Shown piece by piece: positions 1 through 7,718 of a stretch of DNA of 64,000 nucleotides. The notes beneath the pieces are model-generated. The model was not told where the DNA came from and did no database searches. It was given only the letters and a program-made list of their open reading frames with translations. The stretch is from positions 1,694,848 to 1,758,847 of the forward strand of contig NZ_LUKD01000001.1 in NCBI RefSeq assembly GCF_001592745.1, in the 5' to 3' direction. The stretch's first letter is position 1; every line of letters starts with the position of its first letter. The DNA is from Bdellovibrio bacteriovorus (GTDB lineage Bacteria; Bdellovibrionota; Bdellovibrionia; Bdellovibrionales; Bdellovibrionaceae). The position numbers were made by a program, and so were the translations under genes.

Positions 1-465
1 ATCAAATCCAGTGAAGATTCTTATGCCGTTGTACAAGCACGCGTGCAGGCTTTAGAAGCCAAAGTGCGTTCTGCCGAAACAGAAATTCAGAAGCTCATCA
101 CTGAGAAACAACAAACAAAAGACTCTGCGCGTGTTGCCGAGATCATCAATCAGATGAAAACGTTGCATAAAGATCTGAACACGAACGTGAAAGAATACGA
201 TCAACAGCGGGCTCTTTTGAAATACCGTTATCCAGAAAAAGGTCAAACGGAGAAGCGCGAGTACGAGCGCATCGAAGTGAAATCCATTGAAGAAATGGAA
301 ACTCAGCTGAGCTTGGGGAACTCCGTGAAAAAGACTTTGCAAAAGGTGCGCATTCAATACGAGAAGCCTAACAAAAATGAAATGGGACACACGGTTGCCG
401 AAGAAAAGAAAAAGTCCCCAGAGTCCGCGCCAAGTATCGTTGATCCGGTCATCCTAAAGAAGTAA
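1..465 (+). CDS. Coiled-coil protein, 3' part (5' end outside window)
   Basis: The reading frame is open from base 1, so the true start lies upstream. The visible 154 residues are charged and rich in Lys, Glu, Gln and Ala with heptad-like spacing, which suggests one long coiled coil over about the first 70 residues. A basic, Pro-containing tail ends in VILKK. No signal peptide, membrane span or enzyme motif is visible in this part. A GTG at 43 could start a shorter protein, but it has no ribosome binding site and coding sequence continues 5' of it. Function not recognised; a structural or tethering role is only a guess. Confidence 0.6.
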   Translation: MKSSEDSYAVVQARVQALEAKVRSAETEIQKLITEKQQTKDSARVAEIINQMKTLHKDLNTNVKEYDQQRALLKYRYPEKGQTEKREYERIEVKSIEEMETQLSLGNSVKKTLQKVRIQYEKPNKNEMGHTVAEEKKKSPESAPSIVDPVILKK

Positions 466-505
466 TAGTTCCTATATTGACTCTTATTTTGGACGTTATT
501 TAATA

Positions 506-526
506 CTCCTCAGGGACACTGAGGGG
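506..526 (+). promoter_or_regulatory. Hairpin covering the ribosome binding site of the downstream lipoprotein gene
   Basis: CTCCTCAG (506-513) can pair with CTGAGGGG (519-526) around a 5-base loop, with one G-T wobble. The right arm contains the Shine-Dalgarno sequence GAGGGG, placed 5 bases before the ATG at 532. No T-run follows, so an intrinsic terminator is unlikely. Folding would hide the ribosome binding site; whether it does so in the cell is inference. Confidence 0.4.
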
Positions 527-531
527 TTTCA

Positions 532-1494
532 ATGAAACAATTTTCTTTCTTAATTGTATCGGCGTTAACGATCACAGCTTGTTCAGGTGGAGGCGGCTCC
601 GGATCCGAAGCGCCGGTTGATCAATTCCGTCCTTTTGAAAAGCCAGCCAATGCGATGACGGCGGCGGATGTTACCTACTATACGGATCTCAACAAAGCCT
701 TAATAAAAATCGTTCCCGCACCCAATGCTATCTTCACCTCTGTTGTCAGCGGGGCATCCGCAAAAACAGTGGAGGTTGAAGAAAGGCAAAAGTCCATCGA
801 AAAACTTTCACCGGAAGGTGTGGCTCTTTTAAAGAGAATCAAAAAAGAATGTGAAGTCTTTCCCGCTTTCGGGGCACAGTGGGGAGATACACAAATTCGT
901 GAAGGTTCAGTTTCGGGTGAACGGGCCCAGATGTCGATTGCAGCAAAAGGATGTCCGCTCAGCTTCGTCGAAGAAGGTGAAGCTATCACTCGCGTAAATA
1001 GCGTGCGCGCTGATAAATCTTCGCAAGTTGCAGAAATTTCAAATCAAGTGACTCTTAAACAGAAAGTGTTCAGTGTAATTCAAGATCCAAAACTGCGCGA
1101 ATCCACGAAGGTGGAACAATATACGTTAGAGCTGATTTCTGTAGGTAACGCCGACGTTAAAATTGAAAAAGAAAAGATGTCGATGATTATGAAAATCAGT
1201 GGAGCGGGACGCGTGGCTGTAAAGCTGGCAGATGGCGACACCGTCAGTGGACCACTTAAGCTACAGATGAGCGTAAATAGCGCGACCGGTGAAATGCAGA
1301 TGCAGTATCTTATGGACTTACAGACCTTGCGCGGAGCTTTGCGCATCGTCGCAGTTGCTTCGCAGGCGCAGACGGAGCTTTACATTAATGGAGAAAAAGC
1401 GGACCCAGCAGGGTTTGGCGATGCCATCAATCCGAAAAAAGGTCTGGGCCAAGCTCCACAGGCTTTCCGTAAGTTTTATTCCTTGTTGAAGTAA
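532..1494 (+). CDS. Putative outer-membrane lipoprotein, unknown function
   Basis: 320 residues. The N-terminus is a lipoprotein signal: a basic start, a hydrophobic core, and the lipobox TITAC with Cys17. It is followed by a Gly/Ser linker (SGGGGSGS) typical of an exported, lipid-anchored protein. Residues 40-320 are soluble with alternating hydrophobic stretches and no known catalytic motif. The start is ATG with GAGGGG five bases upstream, partly inside a hairpin. It stands alone between the coiled-coil gene and rsgA. I do not recognise the family; a lipid-anchored periplasmic or surface protein is all that can be supported. Confidence 0.75.
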   Translation: MKQFSFLIVSALTITACSGGGGSGSEAPVDQFRPFEKPANAMTAADVTYYTDLNKALIKIVPAPNAIFTSVVSGASAKTVEVEERQKSIEKLSPEGVALLKRIKKECEVFPAFGAQWGDTQIREGSVSGERAQMSIAAKGCPLSFVEEGEAITRVNSVRADKSSQVAEISNQVTLKQKVFSVIQDPKLRESTKVEQYTLELISVGNADVKIEKEKMSMIMKISGAGRVAVKLADGDTVSGPLKLQMSVNSATGEMQMQYLMDLQTLRGALRIVAVASQAQTELYINGEKADPAGFGDAINPKKGLGQAPQAFRKFYSLLK

Positions 1495-1577
1495 TTATGA
1501 CATAGATTGGGACGACCGCTTGACGGAAAAGCGTTCTTCCCCGATGATAGTTTTATATCCACGAACCAGGAGGGCCT

Positions 1578-1631
1578 ATGATTGTAAAATTCAATAAATC
1601 AAACAACAGCTCTCTGGGTCTATTCGCTTAG
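1578..1631 (+). CDS. Possible 17-residue leader peptide upstream of rsgA
   Basis: A short ATG-TAG frame encodes MIVKFNKSNNSSLGLFA. It is preceded by AGGAGG four bases before the ATG, the best ribosome binding site in this intergenic region. Inside the frame, AGCTCTC (1608-1614) can pair with GAGAGCT (1662-1668) downstream of the stop, so translation could affect folding ahead of rsgA, which starts 77 bases further on. Peptide and role are predicted only; the sequence resembles no leader I know. Confidence 0.35.
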   Translation: MIVKFNKSNNSSLGLFA

Positions 1632-1708
1632 TTTTAAATTCCTAAGACAATTCAAATCCACGAGAGCTCCATTTTTCTATTAACTTGAAAAACTATTGGA
1701 GTTTTTGC

Positions 1709-2797
1709 GTGAATTCATACTCACACCTCAATTCTTGGGGATGGGATTTATTTTTTGAACTACAAATTGAAAACAAAGAAGACGATCTGAAGTTGGCGCG
1801 CGTGATTGGTCAGGAAAGAGACCTTTACCGTGTGACATTTGGTGAATCGACCAGTCTTTTGGCGCAAGTATCAGGACGCTTTCGCCATGATTTTGCAAAT
1901 GCGCCCGGCGCGTTTCCCGCCGTGGGCGACTGGGTGCTTTGCCGTATGGAAGAGCATCAAGACAAAGCTCTTATCCAAAAAGTTTTAGACCGTCGCACGT
2001 GTTTTTATCGTCGCGATCCGGGGCAAGGTGTGCAAGTCGTCGCGGCGAATGTCGATGTTGTCTTCATTGTGACGTCACTCAATCGCGATCTGAACGTCAA
2101 TCGTTTGGATCGATACTTGAGTATTGCGTGGGATAGCGGCGCCTCGCCTGTTATCGTGTTGAGCAAAGCCGACTTAGTCGAAAACGCCGAAAGTATTCTG
2201 CGTGATCTTGAAAACACTTATATCGGAGTTCCGATTTACGCCGTCAGTGTCTTTGAACCGCAGACGTGTGAGGGCTTAAGAAAATATTTGAAACCAGGAA
2301 AAACAGCCGTTCTTATGGGATCTTCCGGCGTTGGAAAATCCACGTTAACGAACTTTTTTCTGGGCGAAGAGATTCTTAAAACTCAAAGTGCTAGAGAAGA
2401 CGACGATCGCGGTCGCCATACCACGACATCTCGCAGCTTGTTTCGTCTGAAAGAAGGAGCCGTGTTGATGGACACTCCGGGTATGAGGCAGTTGGGATTG
2501 CATGATCAGGAAGAAGGCGTGCAGGAATTATTTTCGGACATCCTGTCTCTTTCAGAGCAATGTAAATTCCGAGACTGCGCCCATAATCAAGAACCCGGTT
2601 GCGCTATTCATAATGCTTTATCCAACGGAGATTTGGATCCCGACCGGTGGGAAAGCTACTTGAAACTGCAAAAGGAAGCGTCTTATCAGGAGCGTCGATT
2701 GGATCCCGCGAAAATGGCGGAGGAAAAGAAAAGATGGAAGAAAATACATCTGGCCGCTAAAGTTCATATGGCAAGAAAGAGCCGGGGAGAAATCTAA
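1709..2797 (+). CDS. rsgA: Ribosome small subunit-dependent GTPase RsgA (YjeQ)
   Basis: 362 residues from a GTG start with GGAG seven bases upstream; a TTG at 1685 gives a longer frame but has no ribosome binding site. An N-terminal OB-fold region is followed by a circularly permuted GTPase domain: the G4-type SKAD comes before the G1 P-loop GSSGVGKS (about residues 204-211) and the G3 motif DTPG. A C-terminal Cys/His knuckle (QCKFRDCAHNQEPGC) binds zinc in this family. RsgA helps late maturation of the 30S subunit and releases RbfA in a GTP-dependent step. It is a single gene closed by a strong terminator. Length fits the family (about 300-360). Confidence 0.95.
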   Translation: MNSYSHLNSWGWDLFFELQIENKEDDLKLARVIGQERDLYRVTFGESTSLLAQVSGRFRHDFANAPGAFPAVGDWVLCRMEEHQDKALIQKVLDRRTCFYRRDPGQGVQVVAANVDVVFIVTSLNRDLNVNRLDRYLSIAWDSGASPVIVLSKADLVENAESILRDLENTYIGVPIYAVSVFEPQTCEGLRKYLKPGKTAVLMGSSGVGKSTLTNFFLGEEILKTQSAREDDDRGRHTTTSRSLFRLKEGAVLMDTPGMRQLGLHDQEEGVQELFSDILSLSEQCKFRDCAHNQEPGCAIHNALSNGDLDPDRWESYLKLQKEASYQERRLDPAKMAEEKKRWKKIHLAAKVHMARKSRGEI

Positions 2798-2822
2798 CCC
2801 CGGCTTCGGCCGCTTCTTTTTT
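2780..2822 (+). terminator. Rho-independent terminator of rsgA
   Basis: AGCCGGGG (2780-2787) pairs perfectly with CCCCGGCT (2798-2805) across the rsgA stop codon. A second small GC hairpin and a T-rich tract (2815-2822) follow. The stem starts inside the last codons of rsgA. Confidence 0.7.
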
Positions 2823-2900
2823 GTATTAAAATGAGACAAAAGAAAGTGGCGGCCTTTCAAGCTTCTTAGTAAACTAGTAGCATAGAAGGATGGGGGAACT

Positions 2901-3344
2901 ATGCTCCGTTATTTGGCTATTCCTGTCGTGATAATCGGTCTTTTGACGACAGCCTGTCAGACGTCAATGCTAAAGCAGTTTGGCGAAGTAAAACCCGGCA
3001 TGGAAAAAGATGACGTACTTGATTTAATGGGAAGCCCCTCTCGCACCCAACGCTTTCATGGGAAAGACCGTTGGACCTATGTTTTTTATGACGACCGCAT
3101 CCGTTTCGAAAAAGAAGTTCAATTCTTTAATGGCAACGCCATTTATGTAGGAGATATATCTCAACCAGAAGTCACGAAAACGGCGATGGCCGTTGATGCT
3201 ATCAATGAGCAGAAGAACAAAGAGATCGACGAACAAATCGCCAAAGAAGTCGAGCAACACCGCAAAGAGTATAGCGATTATGAAGCGAAAGCTCGCGGCG
3301 AAGATAAAGTCCGCTACGTCCCTGAATTTGAATCTATTCGCTAG
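2901..3344 (+). CDS. SmpA/OmlA (BamE-like) domain lipoprotein
   Basis: 147 residues. The signal peptide ends in the lipobox LTTAC (Cys19). The pattern 'F..VKPGMEKDDVLDLMGSP' followed by an aromatic-rich WTYVFYDD strand is characteristic of the SmpA/OmlA fold, found in BamE and in unrelated small lipoproteins. After the fold, residues 95-147 form a charged, probably helical tail, longer than in E. coli BamE. BamE is part of the beta-barrel assembly machine; assignment to that complex is plausible but not proven because the fold is shared. The 3' end overlaps the opposite-strand gene by 11 bases. Confidence 0.75.
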   Translation: MLRYLAIPVVIIGLLTTACQTSMLKQFGEVKPGMEKDDVLDLMGSPSRTQRFHGKDRWTYVFYDDRIRFEKEVQFFNGNAIYVGDISQPEVTKTAMAVDAINEQKNKEIDEQIAKEVEQHRKEYSDYEAKARGEDKVRYVPEFESIR

Positions 3345-4026
3345 CTTTTAAGATAAGCGGTTCGCCAAGAACCGAAATGACTTCGTACCCGTTGATCTGC
3401 AAAGTGTCTTCGGGGTTTATTCCGTAAAACTTCACGCCTGTCCAAGTCCATTCCGTCGGCCAAAACTCGACAACGTGTCGGAAAAAAATCTTTCCTTCTT
3501 CGCGGGACCCTTCCGCGGCTATAGGAAACTCATACTGAGAGGTAGGACTTTTTAAAATCTTGGAAAATGGAATGGGTAAAGTATCGATGTGGCGTTGATC
3601 GGCCGCAACCGTACAAGGAACACGCACGATCATTTGTGGAATTTCTCCGGAAAATGCAATTCCTTCCGCCGCAAAAATTAAATCCACCGTAGGATACTGT
3701 TCACAGGCAAAAACCTTGCTTCCCGAATCATTCTTCATCAGGAAAAGGCCCAGACGCATTGCGGGCCCTTGAGATGTCGAAATGACCGAGGCTTCTTTTA
3801 AAACTTGGTACTTAAATGCTTTTTTAAATTGTTCAGGAGATGCTTCTGTCAAATCATAATCAAACGTGGTCGCAGTGACAGCGGCACCTTCTTCAGTAGA
3901 GGCAACGCCACGAAGTTGATTCACCTTTTTATTAAGAAGTAAGACACCGAAAGGCAATGCAGCCATTAAAAGCACGAGGCTTATCATGCGCGACATTTTT
4001 TGCAGATTCGTTTTTTCTTTTTTCAT
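3334..4026 (-). CDS. Single-span membrane protein with periplasmic domain, partner of the metzincin
   Basis: 230 residues from the ATG at 4026, which lies one base after the stop of the upstream metzincin gene; this suggests translational coupling. A GTG at 4053 would give nine more residues inside the metzincin gene. The N-terminus is basic, then one hydrophobic helix (MISLVLLMAALPFGVLLLN), then about 190 soluble residues predicted to be periplasmic, with two Cys that could pair. No known family motif. The tight operon link suggests it anchors, assists or regulates the protease; this is inference from position. Confidence 0.65.
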   Translation of the reverse strand: MKKEKTNLQKMSRMISLVLLMAALPFGVLLLNKKVNQLRGVASTEEGAAVTATTFDYDLTEASPEQFKKAFKYQVLKEASVISTSQGPAMRLGLFLMKNDSGSKVFACEQYPTVDLIFAAEGIAFSGEIPQMIVRVPCTVAADQRHIDTLPIPFSKILKSPTSQYEFPIAAEGSREEGKIFFRHVVEFWPTEWTWTGVKFYGINPEDTLQINGYEVISVLGEPLILKASE

Positions 4027-4027
4027 C

Positions 4028-4666
4028 TTAATACTCGCACTTGATTGTTTCACGATCGGCTGCAGTTAAAGAGTCTCGTTTCACGGCACCATTTAATGTC
4101 GACCACATCACACTCGGCACTGTGCGATGTTTTAATCCCAGCACATGTCCCAGCTCGTGGATCATAAGACTTTCTAAATGAACATCATAGGGTGTCGTTG
4201 CTTTATCGACGAAGAAATTGAAGTACTTATGATCAACGGCAATATCAGATTCGTAAATCTGATTTCCGCGCCAATAAAGATTCGTGACCGCTTGCAGGGT
4301 CTTTTGGGCTTCCGGCCACGTCTTCATCCAATGGACGGTGTTCGTAGCGTTACGTGTAACTTCAGTGCCCAGATTCGCGCCTGTTCTATCAAATCGGAAA
4401 AGCGTCATGCCGGCAGCATCATTCCAATGCTGAGCAGCCCGTTTAATCACTTCATCATATTCAGGCGGGTATTCGCTATGAAGTTGCAGCACAACAGGAA
4501 TATTGAGCTTCCAAGACACACGTTGACCATAACTATTTTGAATGAAGCCGCAGTCGGTTTCAGCGGCGCTGGCCAAATGATCATCATCTCCAGGTCCTAA
4601 AGAGGGACCTTGCTGGCAAGACACAAGGGCGATGGCAGCGGAAATGAGGAAAAGCAATTTATACAT
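4028..4666 (-). CDS. Matrixin-like (metzincin) zinc metalloprotease lipoprotein
   Basis: 212 residues. The signal peptide has the lipobox ALVSC (Cys17), so the enzyme is lipid-anchored. The catalytic zinc motif HELGHVLGLKH is complete (His170, Glu171, His174, His180) and is followed by a Met-turn candidate (VPSVMWS, Met187), the metzincin signature. An Asp-rich segment (GPGDDDH) follows the lipidated Cys. It resembles bacterial matrixin/archaemetzincin-type secreted proteases. First gene of a two-gene operon with the membrane protein 1 base downstream. A surface protease could act on prey or on the cell's own envelope; the substrate is unknown. Confidence 0.85.
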   Translation of the reverse strand: MYKLLFLISAAIALVSCQQGPSLGPGDDDHLASAAETDCGFIQNSYGQRVSWKLNIPVVLQLHSEYPPEYDEVIKRAAQHWNDAAGMTLFRFDRTGANLGTEVTRNATNTVHWMKTWPEAQKTLQAVTNLYWRGNQIYESDIAVDHKYFNFFVDKATTPYDVHLESLMIHELGHVLGLKHRTVPSVMWSTLNGAVKRDSLTAADRETIKCEY

Positions 4667-4721
4667 ATCCCTCAGTTTACACGAACTTTATTTTCAAATC
4701 TGTGAATAGAAAGTGCTGAAA

Positions 4722-4753
4722 AGAAAAGCTCGACCTAGGTCCTAGGTCGAGCT
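4722..4753 (-). terminator. Strong intrinsic terminator of the phospholipase-D-like gene
   Basis: A perfect 27-base inverted repeat (4727-4753; arms AGCTCGACCTAGG and its complement) lies 7 bases after the minus-strand stop. Read on the minus strand it is followed by a T-rich tail (TTTTCTTTTC), as in a rho-independent terminator. Confidence 0.85.
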
Positions 4754-4760
4754 GAAGAGC

Positions 4761-6971
4761 TTAGAAGTAAGAATCGGCCCAATCAATCAAAGTGCCGTTG
4801 ATCCAAGAAATTTTTTCTTTCTGAGTGATGCGACGGCCGCCTTTCAAAAAGTCTAAAACTTCTTTTCGCATGTCCAAAGCTGTGGGCTCATGCAAAATCA
4901 AAGCGCCGCTCTCTGTGTCGTGGATGAAGCTACGACGATTTAAATTCACGCTACTGATAAAACTTAATTTCTTATCAATAACTAGAATCTTTGCGTGCAT
5001 GATCGAGCGTGAATCTGTCCACTCATAGATCTCAACATTTTTCAAATGGCGGTTGATCCCTTCTTTATTTACGTCTTCCGCAATTTGTGGGGTGCCGTCA
5101 CCTGCTAGGTGGATACGAGTTAAGATCTTTACTTTGACTCCACGTTGGACGGCGCGATCCAAAGCCGCGCTGATGGCCACAGAAGGACGGAAATAAGGTG
5201 TCGTCAGTAGCAACTCGGATTGAGCTGAATCAATCATATTGATATAGAACTTTTCCAGCTGGAAACCGTCAAAGAAAGGCAAGGACATCACATGGCGAAC
5301 CAACGGATAGAGGTTCGGTAAAGCCGTCAAACGTAAAACCTGACTTTGGGAAGCCGCTTGCGGGATGTTTACATTCGTTGAGCGGAAGCGATTGGATACG
5401 GGATCGCGCATCCAGAATGAAAGCATTTGCGCCATTACAGACTGAATGAAGGGATGACCGCGCATCTCAACTTCGAAATCATTGTAGTAAATGTAAGGCT
5501 CTTCGCCTTCACCGTAGTTCTTCAAATACTTGTAGGCTTTGTAGAACGGAGTATCACTGAAGATGTAAGAGTCACGGATATTTCTTCCGCCCGTGATCAA
5601 GAAGCTATCCTTCCAGTTCGTCGAAGAATACCCCATAACGATTTTCGTGTGATTCACGCGGTGAAATTTATCAAGCCAAGAGCCGTCTTTGGCTTCTGAT
5701 AAACGATACTTATAATATTGAACCTTCACGTTGGGCATTCCAAATGCCAACCATTCAAGAATACGCTTATCCTTTTTAGTCATGGTCACTTCGGGTACCA
5801 GAACGCGAATCTGTGTGCCACGCTCGGCATGATGACGAAGGGCACGCGCCAGCACCATTCCATAAAAGTCAGCAGAAAAGTTCAAAGAGGAAACCCAAAT
5901 AATATCGAACTTAGGTGCTTTATCGAAATTCAGGGCCGCCATGGGATTTTTGTCATTAAAATCTTTTCTGGATAGAGGAGAGCCCGTTAAAGAAAGCACG
6001 CGGCGATTCATTGAAAGATACGGATCGCGTAAGTTGATCAGTTTATCAAAGCTTTGTGGGCACGTCGTAAATAGATAGTCCTGTTGCCAGAAAAAATTTG
6101 TCACATTGTTGCCACCAAAATTTCCGACAGGACGGGCACACACATCAATTTGATTAGTGAGCTTAACCCATTCCGGCGTCGTCATTGCAACGTCGACAAG
6201 CCTGATCGTATGAGTCCACTTACGGTCTTTATCCGGATCATAGTATCTGAGCTGACAACTTCTAACACCCGGAGAAAGCTTTACCCTCACGCGCTGGCCA
6301 TTTTCTTTGTTGAAATACCAGTTGAATTCATACACGCGGCCGCGTGTTTCGTTTTGGAAGAATAAAAATCCTGATTGATAAATAATATCGCCGTCGCAAT
6401 CCAATCGCGCTTTAAGATATTTTTGACGTTGATCTTGTCGGTCTCCGGCAAAGGGCGTTGTTTCGACCGGCAAATTGTTCATAAGGCGCAGAGAATAGTT
6501 AGAATAGAAACGGTGCTCAAGCGGGAAAGCGTTTGTTGCGTTGATATCCTCGCTTTTAAACTCGTTCAGGTTCGTGATTTCGACGATCTCTTCTTTTTCA
6601 AATAGTGGTGAACGGAAAGACGCTGAAAACCAAGGCCCTAAGCCGTCCCATTCACGCAATGAAAGTTTTGATGAAAGCACGTCGACTTCTTGTTGGCGCT
6701 CTTTCCAAAGACGGTCGACTTGATCGCGCACATAAGGATCTTGATACATACGACCATCAAAAGCTTGAGGTGCGCTCAGACCTGTTTGTGTTTGGAAGAA
6801 CTGCTGATTCGCTCTCCAATCGTTGTTCCAGAACTTAGAAAGCTCTAAATCGATTTCCTGGATACGATTCACACGTTGATCATCATAGATGACCGAACTC
6901 GGTGTTCGCTGAGCGCTAGTACATGCCGACACTACCAAAATTATTGCGAATAAAACGGAGAGACGTTTCAT
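4761..6971 (-). CDS. Phospholipase D-like / cardiolipin-synthase-like lipoprotein
   Basis: 736 residues. The signal peptide ends in the lipobox VVSAC (Cys17). The C-terminal half carries two phospholipase D repeats. The first is VNHTKIVMGY with a following GGRNIRD segment as in ClsC-type enzymes; its HxK is present but the Asp expected five residues after the Lys is Tyr. The second, MHAKILVID, is a complete HxK(x4)D motif. The first about 300 residues form a separate domain I do not recognise. Members hydrolyse or transfer phosphatidyl groups. A lipid anchor would put it in the periplasm or on the outer surface, unlike the inner-membrane cardiolipin synthases. Single gene with its own terminator. 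Confidence 0.8.
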   Translation of the reverse strand: MKRLSVLFAIILVVSACTSAQRTPSSVIYDDQRVNRIQEIDLELSKFWNNDWRANQQFFQTQTGLSAPQAFDGRMYQDPYVRDQVDRLWKERQQEVDVLSSKLSLREWDGLGPWFSASFRSPLFEKEEIVEITNLNEFKSEDINATNAFPLEHRFYSNYSLRLMNNLPVETTPFAGDRQDQRQKYLKARLDCDGDIIYQSGFLFFQNETRGRVYEFNWYFNKENGQRVRVKLSPGVRSCQLRYYDPDKDRKWTHTIRLVDVAMTTPEWVKLTNQIDVCARPVGNFGGNNVTNFFWQQDYLFTTCPQSFDKLINLRDPYLSMNRRVLSLTGSPLSRKDFNDKNPMAALNFDKAPKFDIIWVSSLNFSADFYGMVLARALRHHAERGTQIRVLVPEVTMTKKDKRILEWLAFGMPNVKVQYYKYRLSEAKDGSWLDKFHRVNHTKIVMGYSSTNWKDSFLITGGRNIRDSYIFSDTPFYKAYKYLKNYGEGEEPYIYYNDFEVEMRGHPFIQSVMAQMLSFWMRDPVSNRFRSTNVNIPQAASQSQVLRLTALPNLYPLVRHVMSLPFFDGFQLEKFYINMIDSAQSELLLTTPYFRPSVAISAALDRAVQRGVKVKILTRIHLAGDGTPQIAEDVNKEGINRHLKNVEIYEWTDSRSIMHAKILVIDKKLSFISSVNLNRRSFIHDTESGALILHEPTALDMRKEVLDFLKGGRRITQKEKISWINGTLIDWADSYF

Positions 6972-7074
6972 TCTTTGTAGTTCGGTTATCTATACGGAAA
7001 AGTTTAGGTTTTCAGGCGGGAATTCTAAAATTGAGACGGTGAATTTGGATTAAATTTTCAGAAGGGCCTAAGAA

Positions 7075-7101
7075 CAAAAAAGGAGGCTTTTCAGCCTCCT
7101 T
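7075..7101 (-). terminator. Intrinsic terminator
   Basis: AAGGAGGCT (7079-7087) pairs with AGCCTCCTT (7092-7100) around a 4-base loop. On the minus strand the stem is followed by TTTTTTG. It closes the small secreted protein gene ending at 7115. Confidence 0.8.
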
Positions 7102-7114
7102 CTAAAGTCGAGTC

Positions 7115-7636
7115 TTATTCAAAGAACTCTGCCATGGCATTGTCGTCGCGGAAGTATGTTTTGAAGTCCTTACTGACGAAAGAGCTTTCAACGATGCGGC
7201 CTTCCGTACAGTCTTGGTACTTGTCTTCGCTTTCATCTTCATAGTCGAAGTCACAAGAAGCCGTGTCCCAGGCTTTTTCAGAATATGTGATTTTGTAGCC
7301 AATAAGATTTGAAGACTTAAAGATCGCAACCACTTCGTCTAAACGCGTGTCACCTTCGGATTGATAGTCGCCTTCAAGAATAGTGTCCGCCCAGATGTTG
7401 GATTGGTGAATCATGATCTTATTCAAAAGATTCAGATCCTGCTTCGTCAACAAGCCAGATGATTTTCCGTTTGAGTAAACAACCGTGTGGTAAAAAGGTT
7501 TTTCGCAAACATCGTCGCAAGCCTGGTTGTATTGTTCCATCGTATCGTAGAAATCGCGGCCACCAACGAAGTACTCGTCAGCTTGAGCAGTCAAAGAAAG
7601 AGTCGCGATAACCAGGAAGCCTAAAAACTTCTTCAT
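7115..7636 (-). CDS. Small secreted acidic protein, unknown function
   Basis: 173 residues from the ATG at 7636, chosen because GGAGG lies four bases upstream; an upstream in-frame start at 7711 lacks such a site. The signal peptide (MKKFLGFLVIATLSLTAQA) has an AQA cleavage site. The mature protein is acidic and has four Cys (CDDVC near the N-terminus, CDF and QDC near the C-terminus) that could form disulfides in the periplasm. No family recognised. It follows the lipid operon by 82 bases on the same strand. Confidence 0.7.
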   Translation of the reverse strand: MKKFLGFLVIATLSLTAQADEYFVGGRDFYDTMEQYNQACDDVCEKPFYHTVVYSNGKSSGLLTKQDLNLLNKIMIHQSNIWADTILEGDYQSEGDTRLDEVVAIFKSSNLIGYKITYSEKAWDTASCDFDYEDESEDKYQDCTEGRIVESSFVSKDFKTYFRDDNAMAEFFE

Positions 7637-7718
7637 ATATCCTCCGAGATGGCCGAATATAAACGCCATCAGGTCGAAAAGTGCAATGCAAAATTGGAAT
7701 GATATTATCAACGGAAAG

